Below, piece by piece: positions 54,376-62,734 of a stretch of 64,000 nt of DNA (positions are counted from its first letter, which is position 1; the number at the start of each line of letters is the position of its first letter). The notes below the pieces were generated by a model. It ran no database searches and was not told the origin of the DNA. It saw only the letters and a list, made by a program, of their open reading frames with translations. Both the position numbers and the translations under genes were made by a program. The DNA is from H2-BAC3 sp045863035 (GTDB lineage Bacteria > Bacteroidota > Ignavibacteria > Ignavibacteriales > Ignavibacteriaceae): contig BTUV01000001.1 in the NCBI GenBank assembly GCA_045863035.1, positions 161,987 through 225,986 of the forward strand. The letters run 5' to 3'.

Positions 54376-56232
54376 TTACTTTAATTTATTTGAATATTCT
54401 TCAGCTTCCTGAAGTGTCTTAAATTCTCCTACCCTCACTCGGTACCATTTTCCCCTGCCCGGTATTACCGCAGATTGAACATACGCCGGATACCCAAGCC
54501 GTGTTAATCTTGCCACCTCACGATCTGCTACATTTTTTTCCCTCCAGCTTGAAACCTGCACTGTATAAATATCCCCTTCACGGAAAATATTACCCTTCAC
54601 CAATTCTGAGCCGGAGGAAGATTTCTCAGGGTTTTGACTGATAACAGGCACTTTCTGTTCCGTTGAGACAGGTGGTTTCTGTTCTGAAGCAACCGGTTTT
54701 GTAACCGGTGTAATAACTTTATTTGAATCTTTTTTGATGGTCACTATTGAATCGCTTTTGATGCTTGTAACCGAAAGCTGAGGTACCGGAGTATATCCGG
54801 CGCTGTCAACTCCGAGCATCGGAAGATCAGCCGGGTTGAGGGCTTTTTTATAGGGATAAGTCACCGGAATGTTATAATCTCTTTCAATGACTGTTGCCAC
54901 GATAGGCGGAAGTTCGAATCCGGTTTTTTTCGGAAGATATTCAGCGACAAATGCAGGAACTCCGAAACGATGTATATATAATGTAATTCCTACTCCGGTT
55001 ATAAACATCAGTGAAAGAAGCGTCCAGATAATCGGCTTTTTCTTTTTTACGAGCTTAGGAAGCTGGATTTTGATTAGCGACCGAGGGTCAAACCCTGAAT
55101 AGTTATCTTCTTTATGCTGCTTTGGTTTGAGATTGATAATATCAGCAAGTTCTCCGGCTCCATTATCGTCACCTTCACCTTCAGATTCCAGACGTTTCCG
55201 TAAACTGTACTCATTTTCAAGATAGGCCTTTTCCTCAGCTTCTCTTGCCTTTCTCCGCTCTTCTCTCCGTTCTTCTTCCTTTTTCTCAATTGGATCAGGA
55301 ATTGCGAAAAGAAAACTCTCTGCAATTGATTTCTTAAAAAGTGAATCAAGATCATTCTGCGGAGTAAAGGAAGTAGGGTCCGGCGGAAGAAAAATCTCCT
55401 TATGATTAGATGTTTCTTCATCTTCAAGTTCAGAGAGGTCTATCTGCAGCTCTCTGGTGCGGGAGGAAACAGGAATATAATCTTTTTCGTTTTGAATAAC
55501 ATCCAGATTAGTGCGGGCTAAGTCATCAAAACTGATTTCATCTGACCGCCTCGGTGGCTCTTCCCCGCCAAAATTCCAATCAGAAAAACCTGCATCCTGT
55601 AGAATATCTTCGCTTTCAACCTCTTTTTTCCACTCGCCGCCAAATTCCCAGTCCATTGATTCATCTTGTTCTTCGCTCTCTGTTACCGGTGTCTCAATAG
55701 CGCTCCAAATATCTTTTTCAGTTTCACTCTTGTGAATAATTTCCTTAAGATCAGAAACTGAAAGATATGACGCGATTGTATTGATACCAATAATGGTACC
55801 GGTGCTAAAAAGCTCTGATGCTTTCTGATATAACAGTTCCCTGCTCTGGCTCCCATTCAGAAGTAGAAATGCTTCATTATCCCCCGCGGTTTCAAACGGT
55901 ATAACAGGTTTATCAAAACTGAGATTTAACAGGTTATCAGCTTTTATTTCAACTGCTGTTTCTGCAGCAGGAAGGTCAAACAAATGTCTTGAGGAGGTGA
56001 ATGGTTCTTTCCCCTCAAAAAGAATTGCTTCAACGTAGTTACTTACATTTAAACGACCTGATATATTAACATGCACCGGTCTGAATTCGCCGATTTCGTT
56101 AATAAAAAAAGATTTTCCGCCTTCAACATGCTCCCGTATATATTCAAGAAAAATCTCCATGAAATCAACCGCCTGATAGACAGGGATGCCTGCTTTAAGA
56201 GCAATATTCCTGATTAACTCGGATTTATTCAT
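54376..56232 (-). CDS. HU-like/transmembrane/SPOR fusion protein
   Basis: The 618-residue protein joins three parts. The N-terminal region (about 1-90; NKSELIRNIALKAGIPVYQA, FINEIGEFRPVHV) has an HU/IHF-like DNA-binding fold of the CCDC81-like type. A long acidic and then basic coiled region (about 160-390) follows, with KKEEERREERRKAREAEEKA near 310. One membrane helix lies at about 397-418 (WTLLSLMFITGVGITLYIH). The C-terminal SPOR domain (about 550-618; YTVQVSSWREKNVADREV) would face the periplasm. Such an arrangement is known in Bacteroidetes. It lies between the barrel gene (10-base gap) and exbB (13-base gap). Whether the HU-like part binds DNA or protein is unknown. Confidence 0.87.
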   Translation of the reverse strand: MNKSELIRNIALKAGIPVYQAVDFMEIFLEYIREHVEGGKSFFINEIGEFRPVHVNISGRLNVSNYVEAILFEGKEPFTSSRHLFDLPAAETAVEIKADNLLNLSFDKPVIPFETAGDNEAFLLLNGSQSRELLYQKASELFSTGTIIGINTIASYLSVSDLKEIIHKSETEKDIWSAIETPVTESEEQDESMDWEFGGEWKKEVESEDILQDAGFSDWNFGGEEPPRRSDEISFDDLARTNLDVIQNEKDYIPVSSRTRELQIDLSELEDEETSNHKEIFLPPDPTSFTPQNDLDSLFKKSIAESFLFAIPDPIEKKEEERREERRKAREAEEKAYLENEYSLRKRLESEGEGDDNGAGELADIINLKPKQHKEDNYSGFDPRSLIKIQLPKLVKKKKPIIWTLLSLMFITGVGITLYIHRFGVPAFVAEYLPKKTGFELPPIVATVIERDYNIPVTYPYKKALNPADLPMLGVDSAGYTPVPQLSVTSIKSDSIVTIKKDSNKVITPVTKPVASEQKPPVSTEQKVPVISQNPEKSSSGSELVKGNIFREGDIYTVQVSSWREKNVADREVARLTRLGYPAYVQSAVIPGRGKWYRVRVGEFKTLQEAEEYSNKLK

Positions 56233-56242
56233 GTGTATTGCA

Positions 56243-57832
56243 TTAAAATTTCATCTCAAAGCCAATACGGTAATCAGCGGGTCTGCCCGGGTAGCCATCC
56301 CAATAATTATTACCCGCGTCAAGGAGATTATTCGCCTTCAGAGTCACAGAACTTCCCTCGGTAAGGAAACCAAGCTTGTACTCAAGGGTAAAGTTTAAAT
56401 CCAGATAAGATTCTGTTTTATTAAGATTTGGAAGATTGGTGTAAGGTGCACTCAGGAAGTCTGCACCGGTTGTAATTCCCCAAGACTTGTTCAACTGTTT
56501 ACCATAGACCAGATTTCCTTTTAAGGAAGGTACAAACGGAAGCGTTTTACTATTATCATCAGTAACGGAGTTAAGCTCTGCATGAGCATAGAGATAACCC
56601 ATAGGTCCTTCATGAAACTTGAGGTCAATCCCCATACTCATTATCGAGGCATTCGCCGATGAAGTTCTGAAAGCTCCTGTGGAGGTATCTCTCAAGAAAT
56701 AGTTCATATTCTCTGTTTTACCGGTTTTAATGAAAACTAACCCCTCAAAATAGTGTTTAAAACTGTATTTTGTCTCAAATCTGAGGTGATGTTTACGGTT
56801 TTCAAACAATTGACTCGAAGAATCGGGAATTAGATAAGGCACTTCAATGAGCAGAGGCATCAGCTTTGTCGGCTTCCAGCCGCTTTCATAACTTATGCTG
56901 ATACCTAAAGGAGATGAAAGATTCAGCCCAAGTGAGCCGTCAAGCGAAATCCCGGAATTTTCACCTGCCTTAACAGGACCTCCTGCCACATTCAGTGAAA
57001 ACGCACCCGGATTGGAATATGACAGACCGGGTGTAATCCGGTAATATACTTTGTCAAGATTATCCAAAGAAATTGATAAGATCTCAGCATCAGCAGAAAG
57101 CATGAATTTGGAGAATTTCATAAATCCGCCAAGACTCAATTCAGTACTGCTTAATTCTGATGAAAACTCTTTGATTGCTGCCGATGAAACTTCTCCGGAA
57201 AAATACATTCCCCCATTTCCGTTAAAAGATTTTCTGACCCCGGTATTCAATGAAAATAAATTCAAATCCCGTACCCGATAGGCAAAAGCATCTTTATAGA
57301 GTTTTCTATTGTCAGAATGAAATGCCGCTCCGGCTTCAATGATCATACTACTGAAAAATCCTGATTCAATATCAGTAGTGTAAACAGAATTGAGATTGAA
57401 GTTATAGGTATTTTCTCCGCTGTTGGGTTCAAAATCGCGTATATTCTTCATCCGGAGTGACGGAATGAGTTTAAAGGAGCCCAGAACTAAAGTATAGCTG
57501 CCAAAAAACTCCGGTACCGAAAGATTACCAAAGTGCATTGAAAACAAACCATGATAAACCTTAGCCGAGTCTTTTTTAAACGAAACAATTGATTCGGGTG
57601 TGCTTATCTCTCCGGAAGAGAACTCCTCCGCTTTATAGGGCGGATAAATAAATTCTTCGGAGAGGGCAGATATCACATCAGGTTTTATTTTTTTAGCCGG
57701 CGGAAAATTTATCTGATCTTTACCGGTAATAACAAAATCCGGCAATTCAACATTTGATTTCGGATCATCCTGTGCAACTACAAATGATGAAAAAAACAAA
57801 ATACCGGCCAGGAGCGTTAACATAGTTTTCAT
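56243..57832 (-). CDS. Plugless TonB-receptor-like outer-membrane barrel
   Basis: The 529-residue protein has a signal peptide (TLLAGILFFSSFVVAQ), a short segment LPDFVITGKDQINFPP that looks like the start of a TonB-receptor extension, and a beta-barrel rich in aromatic alternation, ending VTLKANNLLDAGNNYWDGYP and GFEMKF with terminal Phe. A full plug domain of about 130 residues is lacking. It resembles small TonB-dependent receptor-like barrels in Bacteroidetes. It overlaps the TPR gene by 4 bases (ATGA) and precedes the HU/SPOR gene by 10 bases. It may be the outer-membrane anchor of the complex (inference). Confidence 0.8.
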   Translation of the reverse strand: MKTMLTLLAGILFFSSFVVAQDDPKSNVELPDFVITGKDQINFPPAKKIKPDVISALSEEFIYPPYKAEEFSSGEISTPESIVSFKKDSAKVYHGLFSMHFGNLSVPEFFGSYTLVLGSFKLIPSLRMKNIRDFEPNSGENTYNFNLNSVYTTDIESGFFSSMIIEAGAAFHSDNRKLYKDAFAYRVRDLNLFSLNTGVRKSFNGNGGMYFSGEVSSAAIKEFSSELSSTELSLGGFMKFSKFMLSADAEILSISLDNLDKVYYRITPGLSYSNPGAFSLNVAGGPVKAGENSGISLDGSLGLNLSSPLGISISYESGWKPTKLMPLLIEVPYLIPDSSSQLFENRKHHLRFETKYSFKHYFEGLVFIKTGKTENMNYFLRDTSTGAFRTSSANASIMSMGIDLKFHEGPMGYLYAHAELNSVTDDNSKTLPFVPSLKGNLVYGKQLNKSWGITTGADFLSAPYTNLPNLNKTESYLDLNFTLEYKLGFLTEGSSVTLKANNLLDAGNNYWDGYPGRPADYRIGFEMKF

Positions 57833-60798
57833 TTTAGTTTCCTCAATTTTGTCTGCGCTTCCTTAGCATACTCGTCATCGGGATGTTTTGCCAGAACATT
57901 TTTATACATTTCCCTTGCTTTATTCTTATCACCGGACTTTGTATAAAGCTCACCCAGCCGTAAATAACTCTTTGTAACCCACTCATCATATAATGAAAAA
58001 ATATTAGTCACTCTGACAAACGAAGTAATAGCATCGTTATTCTTTCCATCAGCGGTGTAAACAAGACCAAGAATATATTGTGCTTCAGCGGCAAGGTCAT
58101 CATTTCTCTTGGACGCAACTTTTTGCAGCACTTCAGCGGCTTTTTTGTATCGTTTATTCTGTAATTCAAGTTTACCGAGTTCAATTTTTGACTTATCACC
58201 GAATAAATTATCAGCATAATAAACCGATGTTTCATCAAATAAATCATACGCTCCCCCGGCATCATTCATTACCAGAAGCAGTTTACCTTTTGTGTACATC
58301 AGCTCCGGATATCTTGGGCTCTTTGTAAAATTACCCAAAACTGAATTTATTACTTTCAGGGCTTCTCCGTTATTGTTATCCGCCTGATATAAAGATGCCA
58401 GTTCAATAACAGCAGAAACAGTTATTTCCGCGTTCGGAAATCTTTCAGCCAAAGCTCTGAATGTCTGCTTTGCTTCAAGAACCTTTCCGGTTGTCCGGTA
58501 ACTTTTTGCTATCCAAAAAAATGCATCAGCGGTATGCTCTGATCCGGGGAACAGATCAATGAATTCATTGTAATAAGCTATTGCAGTTTCGTAATCGCCG
58601 TTTGTATAAAATATCTCTCCTTTTTTCAGGAACAATTCATCCGCAAAGGGGCTGGATTTATATTGTCTCGCATAGCGGTCTATGATCAGCGCTGCGCCTG
58701 TTAAGTCACCTTTGGCAATATAACAATATTGAATACCATTAATAGCATCGAACAAATAACTGCTCCCTGCGTGTGATGTGACTATCCTGCTATAATAAGC
58801 AATAGATGAATCGTAGCTCCCCAGATTGAAATAGGAATCTCCAATTGAATACAGTATCATCGGAATTAAACGTGAACGCGGCATAGTGTTAATCATAAGG
58901 AGATACTTATCAATCGCTGCATTATAATTCGCCTGTTGAAAGTGAATCCAGCCGGCTAAATACAAAGCATTTTCACCATACTCACTTTTTGAGTAAAGTG
59001 CAGAGACCGAATTAAGCTCAGCAAGTGATTCCTTAATCTTTCCGGCTTTATAGTATGCTAATGCAAGCTGATAACTTACATAATCAGCGCGGACTCCTTT
59101 ACTCTTTTTAGAAAGAATATCACGATAGGTTCTTACCGCCGCATCATAATCCTTGACCGCGAAATAACTGTCACCCAGTCGGAGCAAGGCATCATCAGTT
59201 CTTTCATCATTCTTAAACAATTTCAAAAAATCAGAGAAATAGAAAGTTGCGTTTTTATAGTCGGCCTGATTATAATAGGTGTAGGCCTTGCCGTATAGTG
59301 CAAAAGAGCCAAACTGCTTATCTTCCGTGCTTATTCTGTTATAATATGATAATGCTTCTTTATACTGCTTCTGATTAAAAAGTGCTTCCGCCAGAAAGAA
59401 ACTGACCTTTTCAAATTCAAAATTAGGATTATCTTCTTCAATCTTTTTCAGAATATCAGAAACTTCTTTATACTTCTCCTGATGGTAGGATGAAATTGCT
59501 TTTCCCAGACGTGCCCGGTAAAGGAGTGATACATCTTCCGGACTCATGCTGATAACAGAACCAAAATAATTATCAGCAAGCTGATATTTCTTGCGGTAAA
59601 GTTCAATTTCGCCAAGTAAGATGTAGGATTTGAGAGTAATGATTTTATCCTTACCAGTTACCGAGCCGACAAGAAATTTCACCGCCTGTTCATATTTTTT
59701 ATCTGAGTATGAAATAAGACCAAGCTGATATTTTACTCCCTGAACCTTTTCAGAATTAGGAAACTTCAGAAGAAACTGCTCATATATCTTTAGCGCTTCA
59801 TCAAGCAAACCGGTATTACGTTTTGCCTCCCCCTTCCAGAAGAAAGCTTCAATCCCCATACTGTCTTCTGTTTCGGAAACAGAATTAAAAAATTTGTATG
59901 CATCCGCAAATTTGTTTAACCTGAAATTTGTCCAGGCGAATGCATATCGCAAATCTCTGATGAATGATACGGAAGGAAATTTATTCTGAATATCAGCATA
60001 TATTTTATACGCGCCCTCATAATCAGACGTATGATACATGGCATTAGCCAGCAGGTATAACGCTTCGGCTTGTTTTTCCGCGGTCATGGTTCCGATATTC
60101 GGATTTGACAGCTCTAAAATTGAAGCATCATAGTCCTTCAGTTTAAAATAACAATAACCAATTCGTATCTGGGCGGCAGCAAGCAAAGGACTATTACGAT
60201 AAAACGAAATGAGCTCGTCATAATAAGTAACCGCTGATTTATAATCACCTTTTCTCTCATATACTCCGGCGAGTGAGTATATCGCATAATCAAGATATTT
60301 ATTACCTGCTCGGCTGCTAATCGCGTTTTCCAGGTAGTTTATAGCTTCACTGAATTTTCCTTCGTGGACGTATGACTCCCCTATCCAGTATTGGGCTGAC
60401 CCGGTAAATTCGCTTTCAGGAAACTCACTTATAAGCGCGTTATAGTTTTCGCGTGAGGCAGAATACAAACCCGCTTCAAAATAATGAAGACCCAGTTTGC
60501 TATATACCTGTTCTTTTAATGGTGAACGGGGATACTCTCTGACAAATTGTTCGAAATAATCAGAGGCCTCACTCTGGCTCCCAAGATAGTAGTTTGATTT
60601 AGCAAGAAAATAAAGTGCGGTTTCTCTATCCGGATGATCACGCGGAATGGTTTTTATATACTCTTTAAGAATTTGAACGGTTTGTCCGAATAATCCCTTA
60701 TGATAAAAAAGTATTGCTTCCTTATAAGCAGAACCGGCCGGAAAGACGGAGCCGAGAAGAAGGATGATAAAAAGGATGACACCTGAAAACCTGAACAT
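57829..60798 (-). CDS. Large exported tetratricopeptide repeat protein
   Basis: The 989-residue protein has a signal peptide (ILFIILLLGSVFPAGSA) followed by about 25 TPR units of 34-37 residues along its whole length, such as ALYFLAKSNYYLGSQSEASD, DALLRLGDSYFAVKDYDAAV and DAFFWIAKSYRTTGKVLEAK. TPR arrays are protein-binding scaffolds; in the periplasm, YbgF/CpoB and BamD are analogues. It is the first gene of the six-gene operon, and its stop codon overlaps the barrel gene. It probably connects the barrel with the rest. No catalytic domain is seen. Confidence 0.88.
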   Translation of the reverse strand: MFRFSGVILFIILLLGSVFPAGSAYKEAILFYHKGLFGQTVQILKEYIKTIPRDHPDRETALYFLAKSNYYLGSQSEASDYFEQFVREYPRSPLKEQVYSKLGLHYFEAGLYSASRENYNALISEFPESEFTGSAQYWIGESYVHEGKFSEAINYLENAISSRAGNKYLDYAIYSLAGVYERKGDYKSAVTYYDELISFYRNSPLLAAAQIRIGYCYFKLKDYDASILELSNPNIGTMTAEKQAEALYLLANAMYHTSDYEGAYKIYADIQNKFPSVSFIRDLRYAFAWTNFRLNKFADAYKFFNSVSETEDSMGIEAFFWKGEAKRNTGLLDEALKIYEQFLLKFPNSEKVQGVKYQLGLISYSDKKYEQAVKFLVGSVTGKDKIITLKSYILLGEIELYRKKYQLADNYFGSVISMSPEDVSLLYRARLGKAISSYHQEKYKEVSDILKKIEEDNPNFEFEKVSFFLAEALFNQKQYKEALSYYNRISTEDKQFGSFALYGKAYTYYNQADYKNATFYFSDFLKLFKNDERTDDALLRLGDSYFAVKDYDAAVRTYRDILSKKSKGVRADYVSYQLALAYYKAGKIKESLAELNSVSALYSKSEYGENALYLAGWIHFQQANYNAAIDKYLLMINTMPRSRLIPMILYSIGDSYFNLGSYDSSIAYYSRIVTSHAGSSYLFDAINGIQYCYIAKGDLTGAALIIDRYARQYKSSPFADELFLKKGEIFYTNGDYETAIAYYNEFIDLFPGSEHTADAFFWIAKSYRTTGKVLEAKQTFRALAERFPNAEITVSAVIELASLYQADNNNGEALKVINSVLGNFTKSPRYPELMYTKGKLLLVMNDAGGAYDLFDETSVYYADNLFGDKSKIELGKLELQNKRYKKAAEVLQKVASKRNDDLAAEAQYILGLVYTADGKNNDAITSFVRVTNIFSLYDEWVTKSYLRLGELYTKSGDKNKAREMYKNVLAKHPDDEYAKEAQTKLRKLK

Positions 60799-60831
60799 AA
60801 ATCTCTGACGGTATTACTTAATTTCTAAAAA

Positions 60832-60855
60832 AAAACCCTCGCTGACGAGGGTTTT
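60832..60855 (-). terminator. Rho-independent terminator after the small TPR gene
   Basis: A 10-bp perfect stem (AAAACCCTCG / CGAGGGTTTT) with a 4-base loop is followed on the minus strand by a run of T. It lies 7 bases after the small TPR gene's stop codon and insulates the large operon, whose start is at 60798. Confidence 0.92.
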
Positions 60856-60861
60856 AATTCC

Positions 60862-61623
60862 TTACTTTAAGAGGGATATTTCGTACTCGGCGTTTTTCCT
60901 GTATGTTGCATCTGCCTTTGACTTGTTAAACGCATCCAATGCTTTCGTTTTGTCACCTTTATTTTTGTATGCTAAACCCATATAATAGTATGGACCGCCG
61001 GTGCTGATTTTAGATTTATATTTGATAGCACTTTCTGCAGCTTCAATGGCTTTATCATAATTAGCCATTTCATTATAAACCTGAGCTAAAAAAAGATAAG
61101 CAGCATCATAATTATTGAGGGTAGTGGCCTTGGTCAGATACTCAACAGCTTTATCATAATTGCCGTCGTTCATGTTGGATGAACCAAGTTTGGTATAGGA
61201 ACTTGAAAGAGAAACCTTAACTTTTTCTTTCAAGGTAGCATTTTTAGAGAGACTTTCAACTTTTTCGAAGTTATCAATCGCCTTTTCATAATCGCCAAGC
61301 TGAAAATAAGCTGAACCAAGCGCATTAAAGGCAAGATCAAAATCCGATTTCAGTTTGAGACATTCATTGAGGGAGGCAATTGCATCCTGCACTTTGTTTG
61401 CCCGGCGGAGTGCAATTCCTTTCTGATAATAAATGCGGTAATCTTTTTCTTTTTCGAGCGCCTGATCAAAACTGGTGATGGCACCGTTGTAATCACCCGC
61501 TTTCATTTTATCATTACCTTCATTGTAAAGGCGCGCCGCATCCGGATTCATCTGCTGAGCAGACAGTGAGATGGTGAAAAAAACAGCAAAGACAGTGAAA
61601 AGGGAAGAAATATTCTTGAGCAT
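60862..61623 (-). CDS. Exported tetratricopeptide repeat protein (small)
   Basis: The 253-residue protein has a signal peptide (SLFTVFAVFFTISLSAQ) and about six TPR units: DAARLYNEGNDKMKAGDYNG, RIYYQKGIALRRANKVQDAI, DLAFNALGSAYFQLGDYEKA, AAYLFLAQVYNEMANYDKAI and YYYMGLAYKNKGDKTKALDA. It is likely a periplasmic protein-interaction adaptor. It lies just after the tRNA-Leu gene and before the large TPR operon but ends at its own terminator. The partner is unknown. Confidence 0.85.
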   Translation of the reverse strand: MLKNISSLFTVFAVFFTISLSAQQMNPDAARLYNEGNDKMKAGDYNGAITSFDQALEKEKDYRIYYQKGIALRRANKVQDAIASLNECLKLKSDFDLAFNALGSAYFQLGDYEKAIDNFEKVESLSKNATLKEKVKVSLSSSYTKLGSSNMNDGNYDKAVEYLTKATTLNNYDAAYLFLAQVYNEMANYDKAIEAAESAIKYKSKISTGGPYYYMGLAYKNKGDKTKALDAFNKSKADATYRKNAEYEISLLK

Positions 61624-61650
61624 CAGGAATCCTCAGATGAATTTAAGAAT

Positions 61651-61735
61651 TGGTGCGGAAGACGGGACTTGAACCCGTACGAGTTGCCCCACACGCCCCT
61701 CAAACGTGCGCGTCTACCAGTTCCGCCACTTCCGC
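61651..61735 (-). tRNA. tRNA-Leu (anticodon GAG)
   Basis: The acceptor strands GCGGAAG and CTTCCGC pair fully. The D-arm reads GTGGCGGAACTGGTAGACGC, the anticodon loop is TTTGAGG with GAG, and a long class II variable arm and the T-arm GACGGGTTCAAGTCCCGTC follow. CCA is encoded at 61651-61653 (TGG on the plus strand). Confidence 0.95.
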
Positions 61736-61748
61736 AAAACTTGAATTC

Positions 61749-61779
61749 GAAATTTACACTCATTTTCTCATATTTTCAA
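61749..61779 (-). promoter_or_regulatory. Bacteroidetes-type promoter of tRNA-Leu(GAG)
   Basis: TAAATTTC (61749-61756, minus) matches the -7 consensus with one change. TTG at 61777-61779 lies 20 bases upstream. The -7 box ends 13 bases before the tRNA, exactly as at tRNA-Leu(CAG). Confidence 0.7.
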
Positions 61780-61859
61780 ATAAAAATGAAGAAATTTTCG
61801 GCAGAACCTGCTTTTTATACGATCGTAACCCGGGAAAGTTCCCGGAATTATTTACCATT

Positions 61860-62654
61860 TTAGAGGTTTTTAAGCTCATCGCTTATTTCTGAATACTCCC
61901 TCTCAACCAGACCCCGGAAATAATTAATAACCCTTGCTCCCATCGCGCCATCCAGGGTCCGGTGATCAAACGCAAATACAATATCGATGTATTTCCTGTT
62001 AATTACTTCACTCCCCGATAATTCAGTGGTGTTTCTGGAATTGCCAATATAAATCGAAACTGTATGGAAAGGTATGCCATATCCCCAGAGACTCCCGTTC
62101 CCATACATAGAGATAGTGCTAAAACCTGATGTACCGAACAGCACCCTTGACAGCGAGGGACGCTTCTTAGCTAACCTGAAATATAATTTCCTGATCACAC
62201 CTGGCAACCGTAAAAAGCCCATTTCAATCGCTGAAAGTTCAACAACAGAATTAGTACTTAACTGTGCAAACTCCTTTGATAAAGCTTCAAGATTAAGCGA
62301 ATCAGCATTTCTGATCATTGAAGGGAAAAGAATATATTCATCCTCAATTTTCTTTTCAACAGGCATAAATATATCCACGGAGTTGTATTTAGCAATTTTT
62401 TCTGAGGCAATTCTTCTTGAATTAGCAATAGGATACTTCAGAAGGGTTTTGATGTAACAAAACAAAAGAAAAGCAGACATCCCATAATGTGCGTTCCCCT
62501 GCCTTCTCTGTTTTTGCAGTTTTGCATAAACCGAAGTGATATCAGCTTCAATAGCGAGATAGAAATGAGACCGGCTTGGTTCGAGCGCCAGTGCATCTTT
62601 TACCATCCTTCTCAGAAGGTTTTCTTTTACAATGATATAGCTGTTTTTTGGCAA
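61860..62654 (-). CDS. Lipoyl-less 2-oxoacid dehydrogenase E2-type acyltransferase
   Basis: The 264-residue protein corresponds to the catalytic domain of E2 acyltransferases (CAT fold). It shows LLRRMVKDALALEPSRSHFY, LAIEADITSVYAKLQ, YGIPFHTVSIYIG and the active-site sequence AFDHRTLDGAMGARVINYF with the catalytic His and Asp. No lipoyl domain or subunit-binding domain is present, so it cannot be a standard E2. It could be an acyltransferase of its own, perhaps a structural remnant. The start is TTG 62654, without Shine-Dalgarno, and no ATG lies upstream in the open frame; ATG 62606 is possible but would clip the fold. Function unknown. Confidence 0.8.
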   Translation of the reverse strand: MPKNSYIIVKENLLRRMVKDALALEPSRSHFYLAIEADITSVYAKLQKQRRQGNAHYGMSAFLLFCYIKTLLKYPIANSRRIASEKIAKYNSVDIFMPVEKKIEDEYILFPSMIRNADSLNLEALSKEFAQLSTNSVVELSAIEMGFLRLPGVIRKLYFRLAKKRPSLSRVLFGTSGFSTISMYGNGSLWGYGIPFHTVSIYIGNSRNTTELSGSEVINRKYIDIVFAFDHRTLDGAMGARVINYFRGLVEREYSEISDELKNL

Positions 62655-62734
62655 ACTTAAATCAAAATTATTTTTCTATAAATCTCCGGGTAATTTAGGC
62701 AATATCAGTGAAAAAGTACTCTGTTTATCCCATA

